The notes under the pieces: generated by a model | Told to the model about the DNA's origin: nothing | Database searches by the model: none | The model's input: only the letters and a program-made list of their open reading frames with translations | DNA from: Autumnicola tepida | GTDB lineage: Bacteria > Bacteroidota > Bacteroidia > Flavobacteriales > Flavobacteriaceae | Length of the DNA: 64,000 nt | Reading direction: 5' to 3' | Assembly: GCF_031846485.1 (NCBI RefSeq) | Contig: NZ_JAVRHQ010000008.1 | Location: 92,214-156,213 of the forward strand | Translations under genes and position numbers: made by a program | In this document: positions 52,820-60,428 of the stretch, piece after piece | Layout of the letters: each line of letters begins with the position of its first letter | Position numbering within the stretch: the stretch's first letter is position 1

Positions 52820-53710
52820 ATGAACAGTAAAAAACAGGAAGCCATAAAAGCTACCTATTTCAGCATAATAGGCAATGCTTTGTTGGCTATTATTAAAGGA
52901 GTTACCGGTGTTTTCGGAAATTCTTATGCACTAATTGCAGATGCCATAGAATCTACCACCGATGTTTTTTCTTCCGGCCTGGTTTTATTTGGCATTCGCT
53001 ATTCCACCAAGCCTGCAGATGAGAATCATCCCTACGGCCATGGAAAGGCAGAACCTTTAATCACCTTTGCCGTAGTGGGATTTTTACTTATTTCTGCCAC
53101 GGTCATTGCCTACGAAAGTATTGTGAATATCCAGACGCCTCATAAAGTACCGGAAAAATATACGCTGATTGTGCTTGGAGCCATTGTTATTACCAAAGAA
53201 CTTTTTTATCGTTTTGTTTCTAAAAAGGGAGACGAAACAAAAAGTACTTCTTTAAAAGCCGATGCCTGGCACCACCGCAGCGATGCCATTACTTCCCTTA
53301 TGGCATTTATAGGTATTTCTATTGCCATTTTTATGGGCAAAGGCTATGAAACCGCCGATGACTGGGCGGCGTTACTGGCTTCAGGTTTTATTGTATATAA
53401 TGCGTACCTCATCTTTAGGCCGGCACTCAGCGAAATAATGGATGAGCATGTGTATGACGATTTTATTGAAGAAATAAAAGGTATTTCCCACAACGTACCC
53501 GGGGTTGTAGGTATTGAAAAGTGTTTTGTGAGAAAAGCTGGTTTATTTTTCCATGTAGATCTACATCTTATTGTAAAAGGGGATATTACGGTAACCCAGG
53601 GCCATGACATTGCCCATACGCTGAAGAATGAATTACAGGAAAATTTCCCTGAAATTAACGATGTTCTTATTCATGTAGAACCAGATGACCCTTTCAGAAA
53701 AATCTCCTGA
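52820..53710 (+). CDS. Cation diffusion facilitator transporter
   Basis: A 296-residue cation diffusion facilitator with about six transmembrane helices and a cytoplasmic C-terminal domain. Metal-site residues can be placed in helix 2 (LIADAIESTTD, with E44 and D48) and helix 5 (DAWHHRSDA, with H151 and D155); HPYGHGK (70-76) lies in the loop after helix 2 as in other members. Glu at the first position differs from the Asp of FieF and the His of CzcD, so the metal (Zn, Fe, Mn) is not inferred. Confidence 0.93.
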   Translation: MNSKKQEAIKATYFSIIGNALLAIIKGVTGVFGNSYALIADAIESTTDVFSSGLVLFGIRYSTKPADENHPYGHGKAEPLITFAVVGFLLISATVIAYESIVNIQTPHKVPEKYTLIVLGAIVITKELFYRFVSKKGDETKSTSLKADAWHHRSDAITSLMAFIGISIAIFMGKGYETADDWAALLASGFIVYNAYLIFRPALSEIMDEHVYDDFIEEIKGISHNVPGVVGIEKCFVRKAGLFFHVDLHLIVKGDITVTQGHDIAHTLKNELQENFPEINDVLIHVEPDDPFRKIS

Positions 53711-53879
53711 AAAGCTGTTTTTTTATTCTCTTCAGAATTATATTTTCAGCTTTTCAAAAAGGCTAACAGAATTTTACCAGAGTATTAAGACAGGATTTTC
53801 CAGATCTTTGATAGATTAAGTTTTTAATAAACCAGGGCCAAATTCTTTTTATGAAAAGAATGGCTTAAAATAAGCTATT

Positions 53880-54230
53880 ATGAAGAAAATGCTGAAATTT
53901 ACATTACTTATAATGCTACCTCTCCTCACCCTTAGCTGTAGTGATGATGATGACAATTTGAGTGATGAGCTCATCTATTACGATTTGATGATAAGTAATG
54001 ATACCGAAAATGACATCATTATTTACCTGAATGCTACTTCAGACACCCGTGGTTTTGTGAACAACGGCAATATTGCTGCCGGGGAAAATCTACTTGTAAC
54101 AGATCTGGAAGCCGATGTACTATACGAAATTCGTGCTGTGAATGCCGGTGGTGAACTCGAAGATTTCTTCATTGAAATGCAATTTGAAAATGACAATGAA
54201 GAGCAACAGAGCATAAGCATTGAAAATTAA
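53880..54230 (+). CDS. Small acidic lipoprotein
   Basis: A 116-residue lipoprotein (acceptor Cys 20 in LSCSDDDDN) with an acidic linker and a beta-rich mature domain (IYLNATSDTRGF, LLVTDLEADVLYEIRAVNAGG). No family recognised. The SDDDD spacer after Cys is the type reported to direct lipoproteins to the surface in Bacteroidota. It lies 17 bases before a cupin gene and is probably cotranscribed with it. Confidence 0.7.
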   Translation: MKKMLKFTLLIMLPLLTLSCSDDDDNLSDELIYYDLMISNDTENDIIIYLNATSDTRGFVNNGNIAAGENLLVTDLEADVLYEIRAVNAGGELEDFFIEMQFENDNEEQQSISIEN

Positions 54231-54247
54231 ATAAAATTATAATTTTA

Positions 54248-54661
54248 ATGAATAAAGTAAATTTACAAGAGAAATTCAACAAGTTTCACGATCACTGGCA
54301 TCCCAGGATAGCAGGTGAATTAAACGGGCAACAGGTGAAACTGGCCAAATTTAAAGGAGATTTTATCTGGCATAAACACGAGGAAGAAGACGAAATGTTC
54401 TTTGTGGTAAAAGGTTCTTTCAGGATGGAATTCCGCGATAAAACAGTAGAGGTCAAAGAAAATGAATTTTTGATTGTACCCAAAGGCGTTGAGCACAGGC
54501 CATCTGCAGAGGAAGAGGTTCATGTAATGCTCTTTGAACCTGCCAACACCCTGCATACCGGGGATCAAAATCAGAGCTTTCGCGGGATGACCAGGAATTT
54601 ATATAATACTAATATAAAGCTTTTCGCTAAAATTTTTAACAGGGTTAATTTTTTCAGTTAA
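54248..54661 (+). CDS. Cupin-domain protein
   Basis: A 137-residue single cupin. The two conserved motifs are visible: FIWHKHEEEDEMFFVVKGSF (motif 1, metal-binding His and Glu) and VPKGVEHRPSAEE (motif 2, third His). The domain covers about residues 10-105. It has no signal peptide. Substrate and activity cannot be assigned. It follows the small lipoprotein by 17 bases. Confidence 0.9.
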   Translation: MNKVNLQEKFNKFHDHWHPRIAGELNGQQVKLAKFKGDFIWHKHEEEDEMFFVVKGSFRMEFRDKTVEVKENEFLIVPKGVEHRPSAEEEVHVMLFEPANTLHTGDQNQSFRGMTRNLYNTNIKLFAKIFNRVNFFS

Positions 54662-54720
54662 TTCCGAGACAAAAATTCCAATCCCTTCCTTAATTATTTT
54701 TCATCCTCTTTTGAGTTTCT

Positions 54721-54728
54721 TATGTTTG
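54721..54728 (+). promoter_or_regulatory. Putative -7 element (TATGTTTG) of the DUF4168 gene
   Basis: Exact TAnnTTTG match, 30 bases before the ATG at 54759. The nearest TTG (54711) is too close for a -33 element. Confidence 0.4.
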
Positions 54729-54758
54729 GAAAATTAGATAAAAATCAAAATTAAAGAT

Positions 54759-55238
54759 ATGTTTAAATCAGGAAAAATTAAAGGTCTTTTAATGGCTATG
54801 TGCATGCTGTTTACTATAGGAGCTTTTGCACAAACACAGCCAATGCCGCAACAACAGAAGGTTGAAGTAGATGTGGATGATAGCGAACTCGCTAATTTTG
54901 CAGAGGCCTATCAGGAGATAAGAATGATCAACCAACAGGCCCAGCAAAAAATGATGGCCGTGGTAAAAGACGAAGGGCTGGAAATCCAGCAGTTCAATAA
55001 GATGTACCAGGCTTCTATGAATCCTAATACCGAAATGGAAGCTACAGCAGAGCAGAAAGAAAAATATGAATCTGCCGTAGAGACCATCGAAGGAATGCAG
55101 GGGCAATTTCAGGATCAAATGGAAAATGCCATTTCAGAAAAAGGTTTCACCATGGAAAGATATGAGAAACTGGCCATGGCTTTGCAAACCGATCAGGAAA
55201 TGCAACAGAGACTACAGGAAATGCTGAGTGGACAGTAG
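54759..55238 (+). CDS. Secreted DUF4168-type protein
   Basis: A 159-residue exported protein (signal peptide to about GAFAQ, residue 25) with the DUF4168-like layout: ELANFAEAYQEIRMINQQAQQKM, then a flexible acidic part, and a C-terminal FTMERYEKLAMALQTDQEMQQRL. The family is Q- and M-rich, secreted, and of unknown function. It has its own -7 element and a strong terminator at 55269. Confidence 0.82.
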   Translation: MFKSGKIKGLLMAMCMLFTIGAFAQTQPMPQQQKVEVDVDDSELANFAEAYQEIRMINQQAQQKMMAVVKDEGLEIQQFNKMYQASMNPNTEMEATAEQKEKYESAVETIEGMQGQFQDQMENAISEKGFTMERYEKLAMALQTDQEMQQRLQEMLSGQ

Positions 55239-55268
55239 GTTTCAGAAGAAAATAAAGAAATAGGATGA

Positions 55269-55299
55269 GCCGTCTAATATTGAATTAGGCGGCTTTTTT
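55269..55299 (+). terminator. Rho-independent terminator after the DUF4168 gene
   Basis: GCCGTCTAAT / ATTAGGCGGC (one wobble) with a five-base loop and six T. Confidence 0.92.
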
Positions 55300-55373
55300 G
55301 ATAGATACTTTTTGCTTGCAGATTTTTTTTTGATAAAAAAGAATTAATTTCCTCATAATCTTTTATTTATACC

Positions 55374-55381
55374 TACCTTTG
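55374..55381 (+). promoter_or_regulatory. Putative -7 element (TACCTTTG) of the cold-shock gene
   Basis: Exact TAnnTTTG match 21 bases before the ATG at 55403. It overlaps an in-frame upstream TTG, which rules that codon out as the start. Confidence 0.5.
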
Positions 55382-55402
55382 CCTGAATTTAATTTTTATA
55401 TA

Positions 55403-55594
55403 ATGAATAAAGGTACTGTCAAATTCTTTAACGATACAAAAGGATTTGGATTTATTAAAGAAGAAGGAACAAGCAAAGAATACTTTGTACATGCTAACGG
55501 ACTGATTGATGAAATCAGGGAAAATGACGAAGTGGTTTTTGATTTGGAAGAAGGAAGAAAAGGGTTGAATGCGGTGAATGTCAAACAGGCATAA
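55403..55594 (+). CDS. Cold-shock domain protein (CspA family)
   Basis: A 63-residue single cold-shock domain, with RNP1 KGFGFIKEE (about 13-21) and RNP2 YFVHANGL (28-35). It binds single-stranded nucleic acid and helps translation at low temperature or in stationary phase. Start at 55403 is chosen over an in-frame TTG at 55379 because the latter overlaps the TACCTTTG promoter element. The gene is one transcript: -7 element, short leader, terminator at 55617. Confidence 0.95.
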   Translation: MNKGTVKFFNDTKGFGFIKEEGTSKEYFVHANGLIDEIRENDEVVFDLEEGRKGLNAVNVKQA

Positions 55595-55616
55595 TTCCTA
55601 TTTTATACTATATTCT

Positions 55617-55642
55617 AAGCCTTACATTGTAAGGCTTTTTTT
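55617..55642 (+). terminator. Rho-independent terminator of the cold-shock gene
   Basis: Perfect 9-bp stem AAGCCTTAC / GTAAGGCTT, three-base loop, followed by a T run. Confidence 0.95.
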
Positions 55643-55773
55643 ATGCGCTAATTTTAATGGCTTAATAAAATTTCCCGGATTTTTATATTCAATTTAACTT
55701 AGCAGCTTTCACCAGCTTTGCCATTATCCTTAAATTTAGGAGCAACGCAAATCGCTAATTTAAATCATAAGAA

Positions 55774-56418
55774 TTGAACCTGGCCCAAAGAATATACTTT
55801 TCCACATTCTCAATATTTTTTCTTTTATCTATCCAAGCATTTTCCCAACCTATGAACCAAAAAGACAGTCTTGAATTCAATAATAAAATTGTACCGGACG
55901 CTATTTGGAGAGAGGCTTACGTTGCCCTTTCCCATTATCCTGAATTAAAGAACACACCTATAGAATTCCGCTTTAAGAAGAATATTAAAAAATCCTTTAT
56001 GCAGGCCCAGCCAAAAGTAGGCGATTTTTTAAAATCTAAAGGCAATCGTTCTTATTATGTAAATATGAGCGAGCGTTTCAATATTGAAGGAGAAGAATTT
56101 GATCTTACCAACGTTCCTTCAGATGTGCTTATTGGATGGATAGGTCATGAACTGGGCCATATTATGGACTATAAAGACCGGAGTGCCCTGGGAATGTTCT
56201 GGTTTGGAATTAAATATATTACCTCGAAAAGATATTTAAAGGAAGCGGAAAGGGTTGCTGATACTTATGCCGTAAATCACGGGCTTGGAGAATATATAAT
56301 CGCAACGAAGGATTTTATTCTCAATCAGTCTGATCTTTCTGAAAAATATAAGAACCGTATTAAATCCCTCTATCTTTCCCAGGAGGAAATAATAGACCTG
56401 GTTGAGGAACTAAAGTAG
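55774..56418 (+). CDS. Exported putative zinc metallopeptidase
   Basis: A 214-residue protein with a signal peptide (about 1-24, IQAFSQ) and an HExxH site: H125-E126-L-G-H129 in WIGHELGHIMDY, with a third-ligand candidate E159 in KEAERVADTYA (E-x3-D163). This arrangement resembles M48-type gluzincins. No transmembrane helix remains after the signal. Not recognised as a named family. TTG at 55774 is the start because the signal peptide begins there. It converges on the GH3 gene with its stop one base from that gene's stop. Confidence 0.72.
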   Translation: MNLAQRIYFSTFSIFFLLSIQAFSQPMNQKDSLEFNNKIVPDAIWREAYVALSHYPELKNTPIEFRFKKNIKKSFMQAQPKVGDFLKSKGNRSYYVNMSERFNIEGEEFDLTNVPSDVLIGWIGHELGHIMDYKDRSALGMFWFGIKYITSKRYLKEAERVADTYAVNHGLGEYIIATKDFILNQSDLSEKYKNRIKSLYLSQEEIIDLVEELK

Positions 56419-56419
56419 T

Positions 56420-57946
56420 TTAACCTAACTGCTTTTTGACAAATTCTTCCCATTCGGCGAATTTTTCCTCGTTCATCACTTTTTCCATTTTCACCTGTCC
56501 GCCCTTCTTTTTATTGGCGCCACTCCATTCGGGAAACAATTCCGGTGGGACTTTAGTCACCTTCACTCCTTTTAAGGCTTTAGAACGTGCCACTTTATAA
56601 TTCTTATTTGCATCTTTCAGCACTTCATCCAGGGCATTGGCCAGTTTTTCATCCTCAATATCCGCATCGGTCCCCAGGTACCAGGAATGGTAGAATTCCC
56701 CATCTATGCGGACTGCCGCAAGGGTAAATTCAGGAATTTTAATATCGAACTTCTCTTCCAGGTCTTTAACCGCATCATTCATTTTATTTACTGAAAGCTG
56801 CGAGCCCACCACATTTAAGAAGAATTTTGTCCTTCCGGTAATCCTAATTTCATGTTTCTCTACATCGGTGAACTTAATGGTATCGCCAATAACATATCTC
56901 CATGCCCCGGCAACGGTACTTATAAGCAATACATAGTCTTCTTCCTCCTTTACTTCAGAAAGAGAAATCACGGGAGCGTCATCTTTAATTGAACCATCTT
57001 GATTTATATATTCCGGTTTAAAAGGAACAAATTCAAAATAGACCCCATTATCCAGGATAAGTTTCATGGAGTTCGTATCCGGACGGTCCTGAAGCGCCAA
57101 GAAACCTTCTGAAGCCAGGTAAGTATCTATTACCTTAACCGGATGCTCCAGCAGGGCATTAAAACTTTTCTCATAAGGCTCAAAAGCCACGCCGCCAGAA
57201 GCGTACACTTTAAAATTGGGCCAGATCTCATGAATATTCTTAAGGCCGTGATATTCTATAATTTTCTTCAACATGAGTTCTGTCCAGGAAGGAATCCCGC
57301 TAATTGCCCCTATATCCCAGTCTTTAGCGGTTTCTGCAATTTTCTGAACCCGTTCATCCCATTCATCGATGCTGGCAATTTCCTCACCAGGTTTGTAATA
57401 TCCCCTAAACCAGAAGGGAATATTGCTGGCGCTAATGCCGCTAATCTCTCCTTCTTTATGATCTCCTTCATCATGCAAATCTGTAGAACTGCCCAGCATC
57501 ATTATTTCCTTCTCAAAGAAATCCGGCGGCAGGTCATAATTACTAAGGGCGCTTACCTGCTTTATCCCGGCGTTTCTTATGGATTCCACCATCTCCTGGG
57601 TAACCGGAATTCTTTTACTGGACTTCCCGGTAGTACCGGAGCTTAGCGCAAAATAAGGTGGTTTCCCAGGCCAGGTAACATCTTCCTGCCCTTCATGCAG
57701 CCTGCTCCACCATTCATTATTCAGCTTGTTATAGTCAAAGTAGGGCACTTTTTCAGCAAAAGCCTGTTCTATATTATCAGCTTCGAGGATTCCTGCAAAA
57801 TTGTAAAATTTCCCGAAGGCAGTATCTTTTGCTTTCTTCAGCAATTTAACAAGTTCTTCCCGCTGTGCTTTTTGAGCATCAGGTTCAGAAACCAGATTGT
57901 CCCTGAGATCGATCAGGCTTTTTATTATAGAACCCATTATGGCCAT
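56420..57946 (-). CDS. GH3 auxin-responsive promoter family protein
   Basis: A 508-residue acyl-adenylate-forming protein of the GH3 family. The ATP-binding motif YFALSSGTTGKSSKRIP is visible, along with DTYLASEGF and YRYVIGDTIKF-like core motifs and GRTKFFLNVVGSQLS. In plants GH3 enzymes join amino acids to jasmonate or auxin; bacterial members are common in Bacteroidota but have no clear substrate. No signal peptide. The upstream 269-base gap to the AhpD-like gene (57947-58215) is AT-rich with a TATCTTTA octamer at 58145-58152 and a small GGAAAGG-TTTTT-CCTTTC hairpin at 58163-58180. Confidence 0.92.
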   Translation of the reverse strand: MAIMGSIIKSLIDLRDNLVSEPDAQKAQREELVKLLKKAKDTAFGKFYNFAGILEADNIEQAFAEKVPYFDYNKLNNEWWSRLHEGQEDVTWPGKPPYFALSSGTTGKSSKRIPVTQEMVESIRNAGIKQVSALSNYDLPPDFFEKEIMMLGSSTDLHDEGDHKEGEISGISASNIPFWFRGYYKPGEEIASIDEWDERVQKIAETAKDWDIGAISGIPSWTELMLKKIIEYHGLKNIHEIWPNFKVYASGGVAFEPYEKSFNALLEHPVKVIDTYLASEGFLALQDRPDTNSMKLILDNGVYFEFVPFKPEYINQDGSIKDDAPVISLSEVKEEEDYVLLISTVAGAWRYVIGDTIKFTDVEKHEIRITGRTKFFLNVVGSQLSVNKMNDAVKDLEEKFDIKIPEFTLAAVRIDGEFYHSWYLGTDADIEDEKLANALDEVLKDANKNYKVARSKALKGVKVTKVPPELFPEWSGANKKKGGQVKMEKVMNEEKFAEWEEFVKKQLG

Positions 57947-58215
57947 AGCAGTCTACTTTTAATGATTTACTTCCGAAAATATCTAAAAGCGCATAAAGTG
58001 TCATCATATAGATCTTCAATTATAAAAGTTTTAACTAATCGATCTACAGCAACATTTTTTTACTAGCCCATAGCATTGAAAAGCTTAATAAAAATATTAA
58101 ACAAAGCCTAAAAGTTTTATAGTATCTTAAAAATTAGCAAATTTTATCTTTATTTTGTTCCTGGAAAGGTTTTTCCTTTCTGGATAAACCCAATTTATCT
58201 ATAAAATTAACCTAC

Positions 58216-58803
58216 ATGATTAAAGAAAACCCTACACTTGGAGGAAGGTACAAAATGGTATCTTATGAAGAAGCTTCACCGGCAGTAAAAGAAATCTACG
58301 ACGACACTAAAAAGACACTGCAACTACCATTTGTCCTTAACTGGTTTAAATGCCAGGGCGATAATGCCACCCTTCTTAACGGCAACTGGGGCAAACTAAA
58401 AAGTACTTTAATGGAAGGCGAAGTTCCAAACGTACTTAAACAACTTATTATTTACAACGTTTCTAAAAAGAGAGGCTGCCAGTACTGCTCCCACGCCCAC
58501 GGTATTTTTGCAGACAGCATGAGTTCCATGATTTCTGATGAGGAAGGCTTTAAGGCTACTGAGAATATTGATTCCCCGTCTATGCCGGTAAGTTATCGCA
58601 CAGCCGTAAACGTGGTAACAAAAGCAGCTCTTAATCATGATGAAATTTCTGATGAAGATTTCCAGGAACTTCAGGATACGGGTTTTTCAGAAAGGGAAAT
58701 CCAGGAACTTATGGCACAGGCAGATCTTGTGAACATGCTTAATACCATAGCCGATGTTTCCGGGATCAAGATAGATAACGAACTGCTGGAAACTATAGAA
58801 TAA
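58216..58803 (+). CDS. AhpD-like / carboxymuconolactone decarboxylase-family protein
   Basis: A 195-residue protein of the AhpD/CMD fold. The redox motif C88-Q-Y-C91-S-H-A-H95 (RGCQYCSHAHG) is like that of AhpD, which reduces alkyl hydroperoxide reductase with lipoyl partners. The fold may also act as a peroxidase or sensor; no ahpC gene is near. It is 16 bases upstream of the sensor-like gene, so a common transcript with it and the response regulator is probable. Confidence 0.88.
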   Translation: MIKENPTLGGRYKMVSYEEASPAVKEIYDDTKKTLQLPFVLNWFKCQGDNATLLNGNWGKLKSTLMEGEVPNVLKQLIIYNVSKKRGCQYCSHAHGIFADSMSSMISDEEGFKATENIDSPSMPVSYRTAVNVVTKAALNHDEISDEDFQELQDTGFSEREIQELMAQADLVNMLNTIADVSGIKIDNELLETIE

Positions 58804-58819
58804 TTTTTCCAGAGCTTGA

Positions 58820-59689
58820 ATGGCCTCTATAAATAATAACGTTGCCCAGCATTACCGCATTACCTATGAGGCTTATTCAAAATTCGCCAATGGGATAAAC
58901 CGCTGCGGGACGATTTCTGAAGTAATCGAAGACTTAAGGCTGCATCTTAAATACCTGCTGAATTTCCATGCGATCAGGATGCTGCTTCAGCAGGAAGATA
59001 AGTTTTTGTTCCTTTCAATTTTTAGAAATGACATTTCCTGCCGGTCTGTTCAGCAGGAATCGGTTTTGCGATATGAACAGCAACTATTAAAAGACGGTGT
59101 TCCCATAAAAACACCTGTTATTCCGAAGGAAATTCTAAGAAAGGATTTTCCTGCTGAAAATTTACAGAACCCTGAACTATGGGCATGGTCATTTCAGAAA
59201 AATGAGAGAAAGGTGCTGGTTTCCCTGGTTGCCGATGAACAAATGCCATTTGCCTACGGAGATGTTGAAATATTGAAAATGGTAACAGATTGCCTGGAAG
59301 CGAAATTCCAGGAAATCTATTTGAAAAATCAGCTTGCTGAAAAAAATGCTTCCCTGGGCGATGCTTATAAAACCATTAAAGAGCAGAATGGCAGGATTAG
59401 GGAAATTGTGGAAAACCAAAAAGAAATAATTGAAGAACGTACCCGCGAGATAGTTCAGAAAAATGAAAAATTACTACACATTTCTGCCCTTAACGCGCAT
59501 AATGTGAAAGAACCCCTGTCCAGGATACAGGGGATTATTCAACTGCTCGAAGTTTTTGATGATAAAGCCTGTAGAGAGGAATTATTCCCAAAGTTGGTAA
59601 CTTCAGTAGAAGAAATGGATGTGGTACTGAAAGAAGTAATTGAAATGGCTTCCCAGGAATTGGTGAAGCTGAAAGCTGAAAAAATATGA
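58820..59689 (+). CDS. GAF-like sensor with histidine-containing dimerisation domain, no ATPase domain
   Basis: A 289-residue protein. Residues about 15-165 look like a GAF-type sensor domain (INRCGTISEVIEDLRLHLKYLLNFHAIRMLL, DVEILKMVTDCLEAKFQEIYLKNQ). A coiled-coil follows (about 168-218). The C-terminal part resembles a histidine kinase DHp helix pair: H228 in NAHNVKEPLSRIQGI, followed by a second helix (LFPKLVTSVEEMDVVLKEVIEMA). There is no HATPase_c domain (no N, G1 or G2 box), and the protein ends here. Its stop overlaps the response-regulator start (ATGA). It may be a phosphotransfer or scaffold protein, or may be phosphorylated by another kinase. Confidence 0.8.
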   Translation: MASINNNVAQHYRITYEAYSKFANGINRCGTISEVIEDLRLHLKYLLNFHAIRMLLQQEDKFLFLSIFRNDISCRSVQQESVLRYEQQLLKDGVPIKTPVIPKEILRKDFPAENLQNPELWAWSFQKNERKVLVSLVADEQMPFAYGDVEILKMVTDCLEAKFQEIYLKNQLAEKNASLGDAYKTIKEQNGRIREIVENQKEIIEERTREIVQKNEKLLHISALNAHNVKEPLSRIQGIIQLLEVFDDKACREELFPKLVTSVEEMDVVLKEVIEMASQELVKLKAEKI

Positions 59690-60063
59690 GCCCTATTTAT
59701 CTAATTGACGATCAGCCTATAGCAAATTTTATAACCAAAAAATTATTGCAGATTGAAGGTTATGATCAAAATGTACAGGATTTCACAAATCCTGTTGAAG
59801 CCTTTAATGTGATAAAAGAAGAAGAAAAAGACGTCCTCATATTTTTAGACCTTAATATGCCGGAAATGAGTGGCTGGGATTTTCTGGACAAAATGAAAAC
59901 TATGGGTCTTGCACACAGGACCATTATCTTAACTTCAAGCACCAGCGAACTCGACCACGAAAAAGCCAGGGAATATCCCTGGGTAATCGACTACGTGGTG
60001 AAGCCGTTAAATAAAGATAAGTTCATAGAGCTGGCCATGCATTTAAACCAGTCACAGGTTTAA
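59686..60063 (+). CDS. Single-domain response regulator
   Basis: A 125-residue CheY-like receiver domain without an output domain. The acidic pair D8-D9, phosphoacceptor D55 (FLDLNMPEMSG), T83 (LTSSTS) and K106 (VVKPL) are all in place. It overlaps the sensor-like gene by four bases, so the two are translated together. Without an output domain it should act by protein contact or phosphotransfer. A small DUF3820 gene follows after four bases. Confidence 0.93.
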   Translation: MSPIYLIDDQPIANFITKKLLQIEGYDQNVQDFTNPVEAFNVIKEEEKDVLIFLDLNMPEMSGWDFLDKMKTMGLAHRTIILTSSTSELDHEKAREYPWVIDYVVKPLNKDKFIELAMHLNQSQV

Positions 60064-60067
60064 AAAA

Positions 60068-60301
60068 ATGCAGATAAAACCAGATCATAAAGCGCTTCTT
60101 GAACTCGCGCACGCGAAAATGTACTTTGGAAAATATAAAGATTACTATCTTTCTGACATTCCCGAATATTACCTGGTATGGTATAAACAAAAAGGATTTC
60201 CCGAAGGAAAGCTCGGCCAGCAGATGCAACAGGTGTATGAGCTGAAGCTAAATGGCATGGAAGGCATCCTTCGAAAAATAAGAAAAAACTACCCGTGTTA
60301 G
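60068..60301 (+). CDS. DUF3820 protein
   Basis: A 77-residue basic protein of the DUF3820 type (KMYFGKYKDYYLSDIPEYYLVWYKQKGFPEGKLG), function unknown. In other bacteria this domain sometimes accompanies exonuclease or nucleotide-related proteins; here it follows the response regulator by four bases and precedes pyrG by 127 bases. No signal or membrane segment. Confidence 0.88.
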   Translation: MQIKPDHKALLELAHAKMYFGKYKDYYLSDIPEYYLVWYKQKGFPEGKLGQQMQQVYELKLNGMEGILRKIRKNYPC

Positions 60302-60428
60302 GCTGTAATTTCAGCTTCCTCAATTCTTAAAAAAGTCTAAAATATTAGCGCCATATCTTGTACTCTTTTTCTTTTCTTATTTGTAATTTAGCGCCCTGAA
60401 TAAAAAGAACGCAACAAATACTTCCAAA

